A stretch of 64,000 nt of DNA, taken from positions 744,001 through 808,000 of the forward strand of contig QXEO01002093.1 of assembly GCA_007115705.1 (NCBI GenBank). Reading direction: 5' to 3'. The notes under the pieces are model-generated. The model worked only from the letters and a program-made list of their open reading frames with translations, was not told the origin of the DNA and made no database searches. This stretch comes from Dactylis glomerata. Lineage: Eukaryota; Streptophyta; Magnoliopsida; Poales; Poaceae. Positions 1 through 11,600 of the stretch are shown piece after piece. The position numbers were made by a program, and so were the translations under genes. Each line of letters opens with the position of its first letter. Within the stretch, counting starts at the first letter, position 1.

Positions 1-756
1 CTTATGTTATGTCTATGTTGTTTATGATCTTGCATGCTCTCCGTTGTTAGTAGTTATCTTGGCCGAGTAGATACTAGTGACTCCAAGAGGGGTATTTATG
101 CTCGATAGTTGGGTTCATGCCTCTATTTAATCTGAGGGAGTGACAGAAACCTCTAAGGTTGTAGATGTGCTATTGCCACTAGGGAGAAAACAACATTCAT
201 ATGTCCAAGGGCATATGCTTTGTTTATATTACACACTTTGCTTAATGCAGTTATCTATTGTTCGCTACTTAATACTTGTGGAGTTCTCGGATTGATTCTC
301 CGCAAGTGGATTATTAGTCATAGATGCAGTTGGATGGCGGTTTATATGTATCTTATTGTAATGCCCAGAGTAAATCTCATAGTGATCCTCTCGACATATG
401 CACGTTGTCTTTATTCTATCAATTGCCCAACTGTAATTTGTTTACCCAGCATGTGTTACTTTATCTTATGGAGAGACACCACTAGTGAACAATGGACCTC
501 GGTCATATTTCCTTTATATTACTATCACCTATTTACTTTACTCGCACTGTTTACTTTCTCGCATACTATTATTGCTTTCCACTTGATACGCTCATACCTT
601 TGTTTCAAGCAAACCGGTGAGATTGACAACCTCATCGTAAGTTGGGAGCAAAGTATTTGGTTGTGTTGTATGCAGGTTCCACGTTGTTGCTTGCAAAGCA
701 AAGCCTGGACGAGGCGCCATATAAATTGTCCGGAGCTGTCGCGAAGCTAGCGGGCA
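1..756 (+). repeat. Element G: LTR fragment, left part, split by element A
   Basis: This stretch aligns by eye with the middle of the LTR of element D (27282 to about 27965), including the segment starting GTTTATGATCTTGCATGC and the AAACCGGTGAGATTGACAAC block. The window therefore opens about 750 bases into an LTR. From about 683 it becomes a divergent subfamily version. It ends at GGGCA (752-756), repeated right after element A at 61921-61925, so A inserted here. The LTR resumes at 61926. A 176-codon open frame at 220-750 is only LTR sequence read through and is not called a gene. Whether G is a solo LTR or part of a full element cannot be seen. Confidence 0.8.
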
Positions 757-1496
757 TGTCGTGGGGATGACTTATGGGGCGCACCACGGGCCGAGCAATA
801 TGCCGGCTGGAGTCCCAGGAGTCCCCGCGGCTTCAGCACGAGAAGACCGGCTCCGCCCGAAGGGCCGGCTGCGCCAGCACCCGGCTGGCGACTCCACCAA
901 GGAGAACTGGAGCCGGGCGATGAAGACAAGGCCTCTCAACGGTTGTCTGGCCAAAAGTAGGATGGCCCCGACAAGAGCGGTAGGGGCGCAGGACGGGAGT
1001 TACGAGCGCCACGACCACGTCCAGCCAATGAGAGATCGAAGACCCTTCCCCACGATGGGATCCGAGGCAAAAGAGAAGGGATATGCCCTCCAGATGCCGG
1101 CCTAGGGGAAAGGCACTTTATAAAGTGCCTTTGCCAGAGCAGGGCCAGAGGGTCACGCCAAGGACACCGCCGCCAAGGAGCCGGCAGCCGGCCGAATCGC
1201 TGCCTAAACCTGTAACCAGCCCCCACCTATATAAGGGGCCTGGACCCTTAGCATAGGGGGGATCTGATCTTCTTCTTCCTCCTCTAGCCGAACAGCTCGA
1301 GGAGCACTGTAATCGTTACTACCCAATCAATACGAAGCAGGCAGGAAGTAGGGTTTTACCTCCAACCAGGAGGGCCCTGAACCTGGGTAAACCGAGGTGT
1401 CTCTGTTGGCACAATCCTGAGCCAGACCCATCGTCACCAACGTCGAGCCCCTCTGATAAGCCTCCCCATGGCTACTGTCTCCAAATTCCCACGACA
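757..1496 (+). repeat. Element A 5' LTR
   Basis: TG..CA-bounded repeat matching 61179-61920. It carries a TATA box at 1228-1234 and is followed at once by the primer-binding site. Open frames on either strand here also appear in the 3' copy and are not genes. Confidence 0.95.
1228..1234 (+). promoter_or_regulatory. TATA box of element A LTR
   Basis: TATATAA in the context CCTATATAAGGGG, about 270 bases before the LTR end. It is conserved in the 3' LTR near 61652 despite small indels beside it. A plausible pol II core promoter setting the U3/R boundary a little downstream. Confidence 0.65.
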
Positions 1497-1498
1497 GT

Positions 1499-1516
1499 TG
1501 GCGCCCACCGTGGGGC
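1499..1516 (+). other. Primer-binding site of element A
   Basis: TGGCGCCCACCGTGGGGC begins two bases after the LTR end. Its near-twin sits at the same place in element B, and both differ from the TGGCGCCGTTGCCGGGG type used by C, D and E. The priming tRNA cannot be named with certainty from this sequence. Confidence 0.75.
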
Positions 1517-2967
1517 AAAGCGCGGTGGCGAGCAAAGTCAAGTTCTGGCCGGGACCCTCCGGCGAGAAGGTCGCCTCCGGCCTCGTCTGGAGGTTTGGCA
1601 CCTTCGACTGCGTCAGTGACAACTTGGCCCACTTCAAGAACGGCTTTGGCAACATCGGCAGCCACCACTTCTACGTCGCCAAGCCCTTCCCAGAAGAGGT
1701 AACCGATGTGCTTGACCCTGTGGCGCAGACTCCGACAATGGCAAAAGCAACAACTTTTGCAACATGGTCGAGGTGCGGGCCCTGGAGGAGGATGGTGGCG
1801 GCGGCCTACCGCGCTCCGCGCGCCCGCCGCTCGAACGCCCACCTCCATCGGAACAAGATCTTCCACCTCCAGAGCGGGACATGCTGGACGCAGCCATCAC
1901 GGACCTGCGTGCTCCGCTCGACATCTCTGTGGATCCGGTCAAGGCCTCCGAGGATCTGGAGCGGACGCGCCTCAACCTCCTCAAGGAAGCGGTCGACATC
2001 GACGATACCCGTCGGCACATCCTCTCCACGATCAACGAATACAACATCGCCTATGGCTTTACCCCAGCTGGAGATGGCCCAAGCCGGGTGGGACAAGTTC
2101 ATCAGCGAGGCCGCGAGCTAGGCGCGGAGCTGAACCAGGCGGCGCCCTCGGCGAAGCTGCCTCTGATCATCAGCAAGCCCACCTACAGCACGCCTATGAA
2201 GAATCTCCGCACCGTGCGCTACATCACTTCTGAACTGGATGGACTGCAAGGCGAGGACCTACGGGAGAAGCAAGCCCGGATCCAGGAACTCCTGGACGCT
2301 GCCGATCTACAGCAGCAGGCGATGGAGCCATGCGGAGAGGCGAGCGGCACTCGAGGCGAGAACCGTATCGTCGTAGCCGGTCAGAACAAGTCGCATGGAG
2401 AAGCCTCGTCGCCAAACCATGGCTCGATGGAGCACAGCCGGAGCAATCGAGCTCCAAGCAAAAGCGGTGGAAACCACCGTACCCAGCACTCTGGCCACCA
2501 CAACCGGCAGCCTGGAGATCCCGCCGCGGTTACCAGCAAGCTGCGTCACCCTCCTCGGGCGGACGTGGTGGACCGGCGCACGGCAAGTCTGTGGCGCTAG
2601 CCCAGCCGGCTCAGGGAGCTGGCCAGGGCGCTCAAGGTCATCATCTAGCTCACTCGCACGTGAGCCAGAGGATCGGGGAACGCGTCGACCCGCCAAAGGA
2701 CGACGCATGCCATCGGCTCAACTTGCTGGCGGACTCCAAGTTCGACGAGGAAGAATCCTCGGCAGGGCCGGTCTGCTTCGGCCCTCGCATCCGCAACGAG
2801 CCTTTCCCGGCCAAGTTTGCGCTCCCACGAGACATGCCCAAATACACTGGGGCGCTGAAGCCGGAAGACTGGCTGTCAGACTACGTCACAGCCGTCGACA
2901 TCGCGGGCGGCAACAAGAGGACAGCGGTGCGCTACGCACCGCTCATGCTGACGGGATCGGCTCGGAC
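1517..2967 (+). pseudogene. Element A gag, 5' half (interrupted by element B)
   Basis: This is the N-terminal half of a Tat-type Gag, the structural protein that packages element RNA into cytoplasmic particles. The longest frame (1764-2600) is acidic and helical and contains a REKQAR segment that aligns with B's gag at 4766-4790. A second frame (to 2967) carries the conserved core: CFGPRI, a Pro/Lys/Tyr stretch, then KPEDWLSDYVTAVDIAGGN, closely matching B's gag at 5450-5590. The shift between these frames (about 2300-2600) points to at least one indel. The coding continues in phase after element B at 24789, the break falling at the CGGAC duplication. The start codon is uncertain. Confidence 0.8.
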
Positions 2968-3894
2968 TGTCGGGGGGATGACCCCCGGTAGGGTCAAGAG
3001 GCTGGAAAGTTACAAAGAGTAAGGTTGACTTTATCTCGGTTGACCTAGATGGGGTCTGGCCAGAATAAAGAAGCGTCGGCCAGACCGGCATATAAGTGTA
3101 TCCTGGTGGCAGTATAGATATGCCGGATTCACCGGGATACTTATTGAGGAGTGCCGACATATGCTTAGATATGCCGGCCTACCTATTTGATGTGTTGTGC
3201 AGGAGCAGGGGAGGCCGGATTACCCGACCTTCATAGGTCGTCGGTCCGGCATATAGGTCCAGGGTATGGCCAACGGACATATCCGGGATATATAAGTCAA
3301 CTAATGTGTCATGTCCCTACGATCAAGGAGAGGTTCAGTTCAGCATGGAGGAAGATCGTGTTGACAGGGTGCACAGTGGTGGTCTACCTACCCACTCTGT
3401 GCACAAGTACAGCCCTTACCTCATAGAGGTAAGGTCACAGTTCAAGAGGTACAACGTACAGGGATATGGAGTCCCATCGAGAGCAATCAGGGAGAAAGTC
3501 AAGGGTCTCTGCCTTCGTCAGCATGTCCTATTTGGAGTGTAGTTGGTGTCTTCTGGTCTCTTGAGACCGTTGTAACCCTGGCCACCACTATATAAGGTGG
3601 CACAGGGAGCCCTAGTAGGGGTTGGTCACTCTGTGTTCCTACACTTAGCAGTTCATCTTCCTCCTCTAGCAGAGAGCTTGGAAGCACCATTGTTGTATAC
3701 TCCATCGATTCAAATATATAACCAGTAGAGCAGGAGTAGGGGTGTTATCTCCTTACGAGAGCCCCGAACCTGGGTAGATCAGTGTTCCTTTCTGTCGTGC
3801 TTTTCAGCTCGTTCCCCTCTCCCGAATCCTCCAGCATCTAGTTCGGCCCCCATTTAAGCCATCCCATGGCATATGTTGTTTCACCACGACGACA
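2968..3894 (+). repeat. Element B 5' LTR
   Basis: Matches 23862-24788 base for base apart from about 13 substitutions and two one-base indels. It contains a cluster of CCGG/CATAT-type motifs at about 3075-3290, a TATA box at 3589-3595 and a GAGAGCTTGGAAGCACC segment typical of a transcribed leader. The open frame at 3187-3426 also occurs in the 3' copy and is not a gene. Confidence 0.96.
3589..3595 (+). promoter_or_regulatory. TATA box of element B LTR
   Basis: TATATAA within CCACTATATAAGGTGG, present identically in the 3' LTR near 24483. Likely core promoter of the genomic transcript. Confidence 0.65.
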
Positions 3895-3896
3895 TT

Positions 3897-3914
3897 TGGT
3901 GCCCACCGTGGGGC
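3897..3914 (+). other. Primer-binding site of element B
   Basis: TGGTGCCCACCGTGGGGC, two bases after the LTR end. It differs from A's site at one base (T for C at position 4). Confidence 0.75.
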
Positions 3915-6307
3915 AGATCGATATGCTGGGCGGAGTGTTTATTCGAACGGGGTCTATGATAGCAGCTTTGGGAGTGCGTGTGGTCTCTGGCCTCGTCCAG
4001 AGGCTAGGCTCGCTTAGCTTCATCAGTGATAACGCCAGATGTCTCGGCGGCCGGCCATTCCCTAGGGATGGCCGGATCATGTCTTTCGGTGCCCACGAGG
4101 TGTACGTGGGGACTGAGAGAGTTTGCAGGGAAGAGGTACTGGTGGCGGCGGATCCTCCGTCACATCGGCTGGCTCACGCTGGGCGTAGCGCTCGCTCAGA
4201 AGAGTCGGCCGAGGTAATGATGGCCGGCACATCAGTGCCGCCGGCAGAGGGTGCCGGCAAGGCAGCAGCAGCAGCAGGAGATACTCCCCCGGAGCCGCCG
4301 AAGGCCAAGAGGTCGGCACGTCCTCCATTGGAGCGTGTCGAGAACCTGGCCGGCACTTCCGCTGTGCCGGCAAAGGGTCAGGTGCTTCTTCCCATCATCG
4401 ATCGGCTTCTCGAGCCGGTGCGATCCGGCGATGATCCGGAGCAGACAAGGGAGGTCCTGGAGGGATCTCGCCAGGCCCTCGTCGATGAGGCCCTGGCCAT
4501 GCACCATGAGCGTGAACGGTTTAACCGGCAACTCCGTGAGTATGAGGCAGCCCATGGTTTTACTCCTGTGGTAACCCAGCCTAGCCGGATAGATGAGGTT
4601 AGAACTAGAGGTAGAGATCTTAACACTGAGCTAGAAAAAGGTGCTAGTGATAAGGGTCATACTGCAACTAGTACTATGACTAAGGTAATTTATAGCAACC
4701 CAGTGAAGAACTTTAGAGCAGCAGCAGAGGTAGCTAAAGATTTATCTAGTTTATCCAGCGAAGCACTGCGTGAGTAGCAAGCCCGGCTTAACCATCTTTT
4801 GTCTGAAGCTACCAAGCAGCAGGAGGCCTTCAAGAAGGCAAACCCGGGTGCCGGGGCATCCCAATATGTTGTGTCGGCCGGAGGTGCCGGTGCGAGGTCG
4901 AAGGGCCAAGCTTCGTCCCCGCATCCAAGCGCCCGGCATGCCGGAAGTGTGACCTCTGGCCGCCGGGACAAGCAGATCCAGGTGTATGATCTGGCAATCG
5001 CCGGAAAGCAGGCGACGGTGCAGAGAAGTGCCGGCCATGCTGACAGGAATGTCGGCAGCAAGAATGCCGGTCAGAATGTGCCGGCCGGGCAAGGAGCAGC
5101 TTCGGCCGGTGCGGGCCGGAGTAACAGTGCAACTCGGTGTCAGCAGCAGGGCGCCGGGCGTGCGGTGCAGCAGCAGGGCACGGGTCAGCCGAGACACCGT
5201 GAAGATGATGGAAATTCCGCCCTGGCAAGGACGGGATATCAGCAGCAATATCAGCAGGGTCGGCAGTATTAGCAAGGCCAGCAGAATGAGCAGTGCCAGC
5301 CGGAATAGCAATAGCAGAAGATGATCGCGGGCCCAATTGCATCCCGGCTCGGACCTCGGTCCTTGGCGGCAAATGATGTGCGCTTCAAGCTGGACATGAT
5401 TCACCAGTCGGAATTGGTGGAGAGACAAGGAGCTCCGGGTCCTATGTGCTTTGGACCCCGGATTATGGGTGAGCCGGTGCCTTATTGTTTCCAGCTCGTG
5501 CGTGGCATGAGGACATACAACGGCAGTACAAAGCCGGAAGATTGGTTGGAGGACTACTCCACTGCGGTGAATATCGCCGGAGGAAACCTCAGGTGGGCGG
5601 TACAATATGTGCCGCAGATGCTTGAGGGGCCAGCCAGGATATGGCTAAATAATTTGCCGGTCGGAAGTATCAACGACTGGGTTGATTTTGAAGAGCAGTT
5701 TGTGTCAAACTTCACCAGTACATACAAGAGGCCCAACCGCCCGCAGCAACTAGCTAGCTGCCGGCAAGGAGAATATGAGACTGATCGTGACTACCTGACC
5801 AGGTGGTGCACGTTGCGCAATTCCTGCGAGGGAGTTGTGGAGCAGCAGGCCATCATGTGGTTCGCTCATGGGTGCCGGCACGGCACCATGTTGTGGCAAA
5901 AGTTGCAGAGGGATATGCCGGCCACGTTGGCCGAGACAATCAAGATTGCTGATAGTTATGCTCTGGGAGACCCCATGCAGCCCACCCTTGATTCACAAGG
6001 ACAGGGGCAGACCCAGCGGAACAATAGTAACACCGGGAGACCGGGGCAGTTTTATCGCCCGGATAACTGGAATAAGAGGAAGGATGAGCGGCCGGATTAT
6101 CGGTATGGCGCGGCATAGGTAGCAGCCATGGAGGAAGAGCAAGGGGGCGCCGGCAGTAGCCAGCGTCCGAGATATGAGGGCTATCAGCAGCCTCAGTAGC
6201 AACAGCAGGAACAACCATAGCAGCAAGCTCGGCCCTTCCAGAAAAAGAATGTCTGGATCAATAAGAATGCCGGCGGAGCCGACGGTCAGAAGAAGCAGTG
6301 GCCAAAG
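3915..6307 (+). pseudogene. Element B gag (broken by TAG stops)
   Basis: Tat-type Gag read in one frame from just after the primer site. The first third is Ala/Glu-rich and helical. The middle is Gln/Gly/Ala-rich linker (4800-5310). The conserved capsid-like core runs 5321-5960 (CFGPRI, KPEDWLEDYSTAVNIAGGN, then a DYLTRWCTLRNSC motif of the retrotransposon gag family), and a basic tail follows. TAG stops interrupt the frame at 4775, 5270, 5306, 5312, 6116, 6197 and 6218, nearly all in Gln-rich context where CAG is expected. No indel is needed across them, so the lesion is almost purely nonsense substitution. The true start is unclear; an open frame beginning at 3866 inside the LTR is unlikely to be the real start. 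Confidence 0.85.
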
Positions 6308-7536
6308 TATACGGTAGGTTTGGCCATGGACAAACCTTGTGTGTTTCACACGTTCCAGCCGGGTAAGCCGGCAAACCATTTGACAAGAAACTGTTCGTGG
6401 CTGGATGACATATTGGCCGGTCGAGCAGGTCCTTTCGGGCTGGCTAGACCACCTGTCCCGGCAGCCCCATCGCCGTTGACAGGTGCAAATACAGTTGCAA
6501 TCCCGCCCAGGCCGGTTAATCCCGGGAATCAGAGCAATGCCGGAAATGCCGGCGTAAATCAAATAGACCAGAGCTACAATCCGGAATGTAGCGCTGGAGG
6601 CCCAGGAGCGGGCCGAAATGAGTTCAAGGAACATGATCAGAGCTACATGGTCTTTGAGACCGAAAGAACAGACAAACAGAGCTTGTACCGGTGGTGTTTG
6701 GAGGTAAACGCCGTTATGTCGGCAGTTCTGAAGCTGATGCATTGGTCTAACCAGGCCATCGGCTGGGACAGGGCAGATCATCCCAGGATCATGCCAAACC
6801 CCGACGGATATGCGCTAGTAAAGGATCCGACATTTGTCAGGCCAGCTAATAACGTGAGGTTCAGCAAGGTCCTCGTCGACAATGGAAGCAGCATCAACAT
6901 CATGTATTAGGATACGATGCAGAAGCTGGGAATCAAGGAGAATATGCTGGAGCCAAGCAAGACCACATTCCACGGCATTGTGCCGGGACTTTCGTGTGCG
7001 CCGATGGGCAAGATCCGGATGGACGTCATGTTTGGCAGCCGGGATAACTGCAGGGTGGAAAATCTCATGTTCGAGGTGGTTGATCTGGAAAGCCCCTACC
7101 ATGCTTTGCTGGGGAGGCCGGCATTGGCAAAGTTCATGGTTCTACGCATGTTGCATATCTGAAGATGAAGATGCCGGGGCCCAGAGGGGCGATTACCATC
7201 ATTGGTGATTACAAGCATTCGATGGCATGTGCAACAGCCGGGTCTAACCTGGCCGAGACTCTGATCATTGCAGAGGAAAGGAAGAGGCTCAAGTGAGCAG
7301 TGGAAATTGCTGAGACAATCGTGGCCAGCAAATCTATGTCGGGCACGACGAACCCAGGTGGCAGTGCTTCTTTTCAAGTGGGCAAGGAAGTCAAAAAGGT
7401 GCCTCTGGATGAAGTTTTCCCGGAGCGCCATGCCCTCATCGGGGCAGGTATGGACCCCAAATAGGAAAGCGAGCTCACCAGCTTCCTCCGTGAGAATCGG
7501 GATATCTTCACATGGTCCACTTCAGACCTGCAAGGT
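6308..7536 (+). pseudogene. Element B gag C-terminus and aspartic protease
   Basis: A knuckle-like Cys/His cluster (CX2HX9HX4C, from about 6339) precedes a retropepsin domain. The catalytic aspartate is coded at 6878-6880 in a D-N-G-S-S setting; A has D-G-G-S-S at the same place, so the second residue is unusual. The flap and ALLGRPAL segment lie at 7090-7130. A TAG at 6908 falls six residues or so after the catalytic motif. A one-base loss near 7138-7142 shifts the frame just after the ALLGRPAL motif, shown by comparison with A at 26060-26100. TGA at 7294 and TAG at 7462 interrupt the linker to RT. The protease would release Gag and Pol domains from the polyprotein. Confidence 0.83.
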
Positions 7537-10500
7537 GTGCCGAGGGAGCTAGCTGAGCACGCACTGCATGTAAGGCCGGATGCTAAGCCAGTAAAGCAGC
7601 CGCTCCAGCGGAATGCGGATGATAGGAGGAAGGCAATATGGGAGGAAGTGGCCAGGCTCCTAGCTTCCGGCTTTATCAAGGAAGTACTGCATCCGGATTG
7701 GGTGTCTAATCCGGTTTTGGTGGAAAAGAAGAAGGATGAGCCCACCATAGTAAAGGTGTGGCGGATGTGTGTTGATTACACCAACTTGAACAAGGCATGC
7801 CCTACAGATCCATTCCCGCTCCCTCGGATCGATCAAGTGATTGATTCCATAGCTGGATGTGAACTGTTATCATTTGTAGATGCCTATTCTGGTTTCCACC
7901 AGATCCCTTTGTATGAGCCGGATCAAATAAAGACATCCTTTATTACCCCGTACGGGGCTTATTGCTATCTCACCATACCTTTCGGATTAAGAAATGCCGG
8001 CGCAACTTACCAGAGATGTATGCAGAAGTGTTTGCACGATCAAATAGATAAAAATGTGCAGGTATATGTCGACGATGTCGTCATAAAGACCAAGGAGAGT
8101 AAGACTCTCATAGATGATCTCCGGGAAACCTTTGCAAACCTGAGGAGGTTCCGGATGAAGTTAAATCCGGCTAAATGTATGTTCGGTGAGCCGGCAGGCA
8201 AGTTGCTCGGTTTCCTTTTTTCCAGCCGGGGTATTGAGGTGAATCCCAGCAAGATTCGTGCCATAGAAAGAATGAAGCCGCCGACAGATTTGAAAGAAGT
8301 ACAGAAGTTCACTGGGTGCCTCGCGTCCCTGAGCCGTTTCATAAGCCGGCTGGGAGAGAAAGCTTTGCCGTTGTATCAATTGATGAAGAATTCCGACACA
8401 TTGTCTGGACAACGCAAGCAGATGCAGCTTTCAAGGAATTGAAACAGATGTTGTCAACAACACCGGTATTGGCATCTCCGATGCCCCGGGAGCCGATGTT
8501 GCTCTATATAGCGGCAACCAACAGGGTTGTCAGTGCAGTGGTAGTAGTGGAGCGAGAGGAGGGAGGCAAAACCGTGCAGCGGTCGGTATATTATCTGAGT
8601 GAAGTCCTCTCCACCTCAAAACAAAACTACCCACACTATCAGAAGATGACTTATGGTGTCTATATGACGGCCAAGAAGCTCAAGCATTACTTCCAAGAGC
8701 ATCCAATCCGGGTAGTGACCGAGGCCCCTATCTCAGAGATCATAGGCAACAAAGATGCCAGTGGCAGAATAGCCAAGTGGGCAATAGAGTTGTCACCGTA
8801 TACTCCTCAATATGACAAGAGAGATACAATCAAGTCCCAGGTGTTGGCTGATTTCTTTATTGACTGGGCCGAGATACAATATGAGCCACCATTGCCAGAT
8901 GCAAATTATTGGAGAATGCATTTTGACGGTTCCAAGACAATACATGGCCTGGGTGCCGGCATAGTTCTCAGTTCACCAAAGAATGACCAATTGAGATATG
9001 TCCTGCAGATTCATTTTGCAGCATCAAATAATGTGGCGGAATATGAGGCACTGGTGCATGGCCTGAAGGTGTCTAAGGACATAGGAATTCACCAGATTAT
9101 GTGTTTCGGTGATTCTAACTTAGTGATTCAGCAGTGCTCCGGTATATGGGATGTGCATGATGCAAACATGGGATCCTACCGTTTCCTGGTGCAGCAGTTG
9201 AGTGGTTACTTCGAAGATTGTGAGTTCCGGCATGTTCCCCGGGCTCAGAATGAAGCAGCCGATGCATTGTCGAAGCTAGGATCTTCCAGAGACTCAATCC
9301 CGCCCGGCATTTCATTGGAGCATTTGAGGAAGCCATCAATCAAGCCCTCGCCGGAGTCATCTTCCATTTATGTCCCGCCGAGTCCGGAGGATGCAGTTCC
9401 AATGGAGATAGATGCCGGAGCCAGATCAGATAACCCGAGGACTGTTTTCTCAGTCCCGGGGACTGGGCCGACGTATGCGGTGAGTGCAGTATTCCGGAGC
9501 AGAAATAGGGGCAAGGGTAAAATGTACCAAGAGGTTGTGCCGATATACCCGAGGACTGCTCCGGTATACCCGGGGACTGATCCCTCAGTCCCGGGGACTT
9601 CGCAGCCCATGGAGATCGATTATGTGTCGGTCGAAATGATGGAGATAGATCAGGCAGTGTTCACTGTCAGGGAAGTGCCCTCATGGGCACGTCCTATCAT
9701 GGATTTCTTGGTGGATGGTCAAGTGCCGACGGATGAAACCGAGGCACGCCGGGTTGCAAGGAGATCCAAAGAATATACCATCATAAACAAGGAAATATAC
9801 AAAAGAAGTGTCACCAGAGTATTGCAGAGATGTGTCGAATCTGCGGAAGGCCTGGAGATGCTCCGGGAAATTCATCAGGGGGAGTGTGGTCACCACGCTT
9901 CATCCAGAGCATTGGTGGCAAAGGTATTCCGGCATGGCTTCTATTGGCCGACGGCACTGCAAGAAGCAGAAGATTTGGTCCGGAAATGCAATGGGTGTCA
10001 AAGATATGCCCACCAGATTCATCAGCCGGCGTCTGCCTTGAAGACTATCCCGATAACCTGGCCCTTTGCTGTTTGGGGCCTGGATATGGTCGGGGCTTTT
10101 AAGCCGGCCAGAGGAAAGATGACACATGTCTTGGTCATGGTGGACAAGTTCACCAAGTGGATTGAAGTAAAGCCCATAAGCAAGTGTCATGGACACACAG
10201 CAGTGAAATTCCTAAAAGATATAATCTTGAGATATGGTGTTCCCCATGGCATCATCACTGACAATGGGTCGAACTTTGCCCAATGGCCATTTGCCAGATT
10301 TTGTGAGGAAGTGGGAATCCGGCTGGACATTGCGTCGGTCGTTCACCCTTGTACCAATGGCCAAGTAGAGAGGTCAAATGGACTAGTGTTGTCCGGCATA
10401 AAACCTCGGCTGATAGAGCCACTGGAGAAAACTCCAGGATGTTGGCTAGATGAATTGCCAGCAGTGCTTTGGAGTTTAAGGACAACTCCGAATAGGTCAA

Positions 10501-10949
10501 CGGGCTATACACCATTTTTTCTTGTGTATGGAGCAGAAGCTGTGCTTCCAACAGATGTAATACATGATGCACCAAGAGTGGTGCTATATACTGAGGAAGA
10601 GGCTAAAGAAGCCAGGGAAAACGATGTTGATCTGCTAGAGGAAGCAAGAGAAATAACTCTGTCAAGAACAGCAGTATATCAGCAGAACCTCAGATGCTAT
10701 CATGCGCAGAAGGTAAATCCAAGGAGATTCCAAGAGGGAGATCTAGTACTCCGGCTAAGGCAAGGCACAGAGGGCCGGCATAAGTTAACTCCTCCATGGG
10801 AGGGGTCATTCATTGTGAGCGGAGCTCTGCACAATGATGCCTATTATCTTATAGATGCGCAGGCCCCCAAGAAGGACAAGGCTGACAGGTCCGGAGAAGA
10901 AACCAAGCGACCATGGAGCATAGCCCTACTCTGTCCCTTTTACTCCTGA
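7537..10949 (+). pseudogene. Element B pol: RT, RNase H, archaeal-type RNase H, integrase
   Basis: Reverse transcriptase lies in 7537-8390: FPLPRID, SFVDAYSGFHQI, and the catalytic Y-V-D-D coded at 8065-8076. A one-base shift near 8385-8395 moves to the frame ending at 10949. That frame continues with the RT-linked RNase H (about 8450-8870), then a second, archaeal-type RNase H opening with FDGS (Asp at 8925) and carrying VAEYEAL, FGDSN and ADALSK. A Pro-rich spacer (9300-9600) follows. Integrase has HHCC, catalytic Asp at 10083 and 10260 and Glu at 10368, the last two separated by exactly 35 residues. No chromodomain follows, as usual for Tat. It would copy and insert element DNA. Apart from the single frameshift this 3.4 kb is open. 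Confidence 0.92.
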
Positions 10950-11600
10950 GCAGCACAATGTATGTATTTCCATATTTTGCTTTGTGTACCGGCGCTTTAT
11001 GCCGGCACAAGACTAATGAGTGAAATGTCGGCATCCCGAAGAGATCGGGCACTGCCTCCGAGATATATCGTTGTTTATTTTCAGTTCTTGTTTGTATGCC
11101 GGCTGGCTTGATTTGAATATTTCCTATGTCGGCCTAGTAATGTGTCGGCACCAAAGGCCGCTCTTCGACTCAGCTGCTGTCCGAAACCCGGCTTCATGGC
11201 TAGCAAGAGTAGATGCCGGAGATTGTCTACACATGGAAAACGGCTAAGGAAATGTAAAGCAAGCGAACCGACATTTATGTTATTGCTAAAGTTATAACTT
11301 GAAATGTCGGGTGATTTGAAGTCTAAGTTTCAGAGTTGAAGTACTGTATGTTTAATGAAGCAACCTTGAGACTCATACGTCGAAAGCCAAATAAGGTAGA
11401 CGAGTAGCCAAGGTTGTGAAGTTGAGGAAACAGGAAAACAAACTCGGTGACTTAGCCAAAAGATGATCTGGCATTCATAAACAAGCAAACCAAGTTAAAA
11501 CTTGTTCAGCTAGCAAACTTAAGGGAAATAGAGTATATATTACATCTGCACCCGGCATACCGGGGATCTGATAAAGCTTAAAGTTTTTGCTACGGCAAAG
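10950..11600 (+). other. Element B non-coding stretch between pol and antisense ORF
   Basis: No convincing gene. It holds several ATGCCGGC/ATGTCGGCA-like motifs (10990-11220) and two GATTTGAA words (11110, 11313), the same word found repeatedly in introns of the antisense ORF. The antisense transcript and the gag-pol transcript should converge and terminate here. Confidence 0.6.

Noticed and set aside
220..750. 176-codon plus-strand frame at the window start
   Set aside because: It is LTR sequence of element G; the same DNA in D's LTRs is not open as a conserved protein.
1706..2233. Overlapping frames in alternative phases across A's gag
   Set aside because: The frame aligned with B's gag is the coding one; the others are by-products of high GC content.
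8316..8390. Start of the 877-codon pol frame taken as a real initiation codon
   Set aside because: It begins inside RT after a one-base shift; it is the continuation of the preceding pol frame and not a separate gene.
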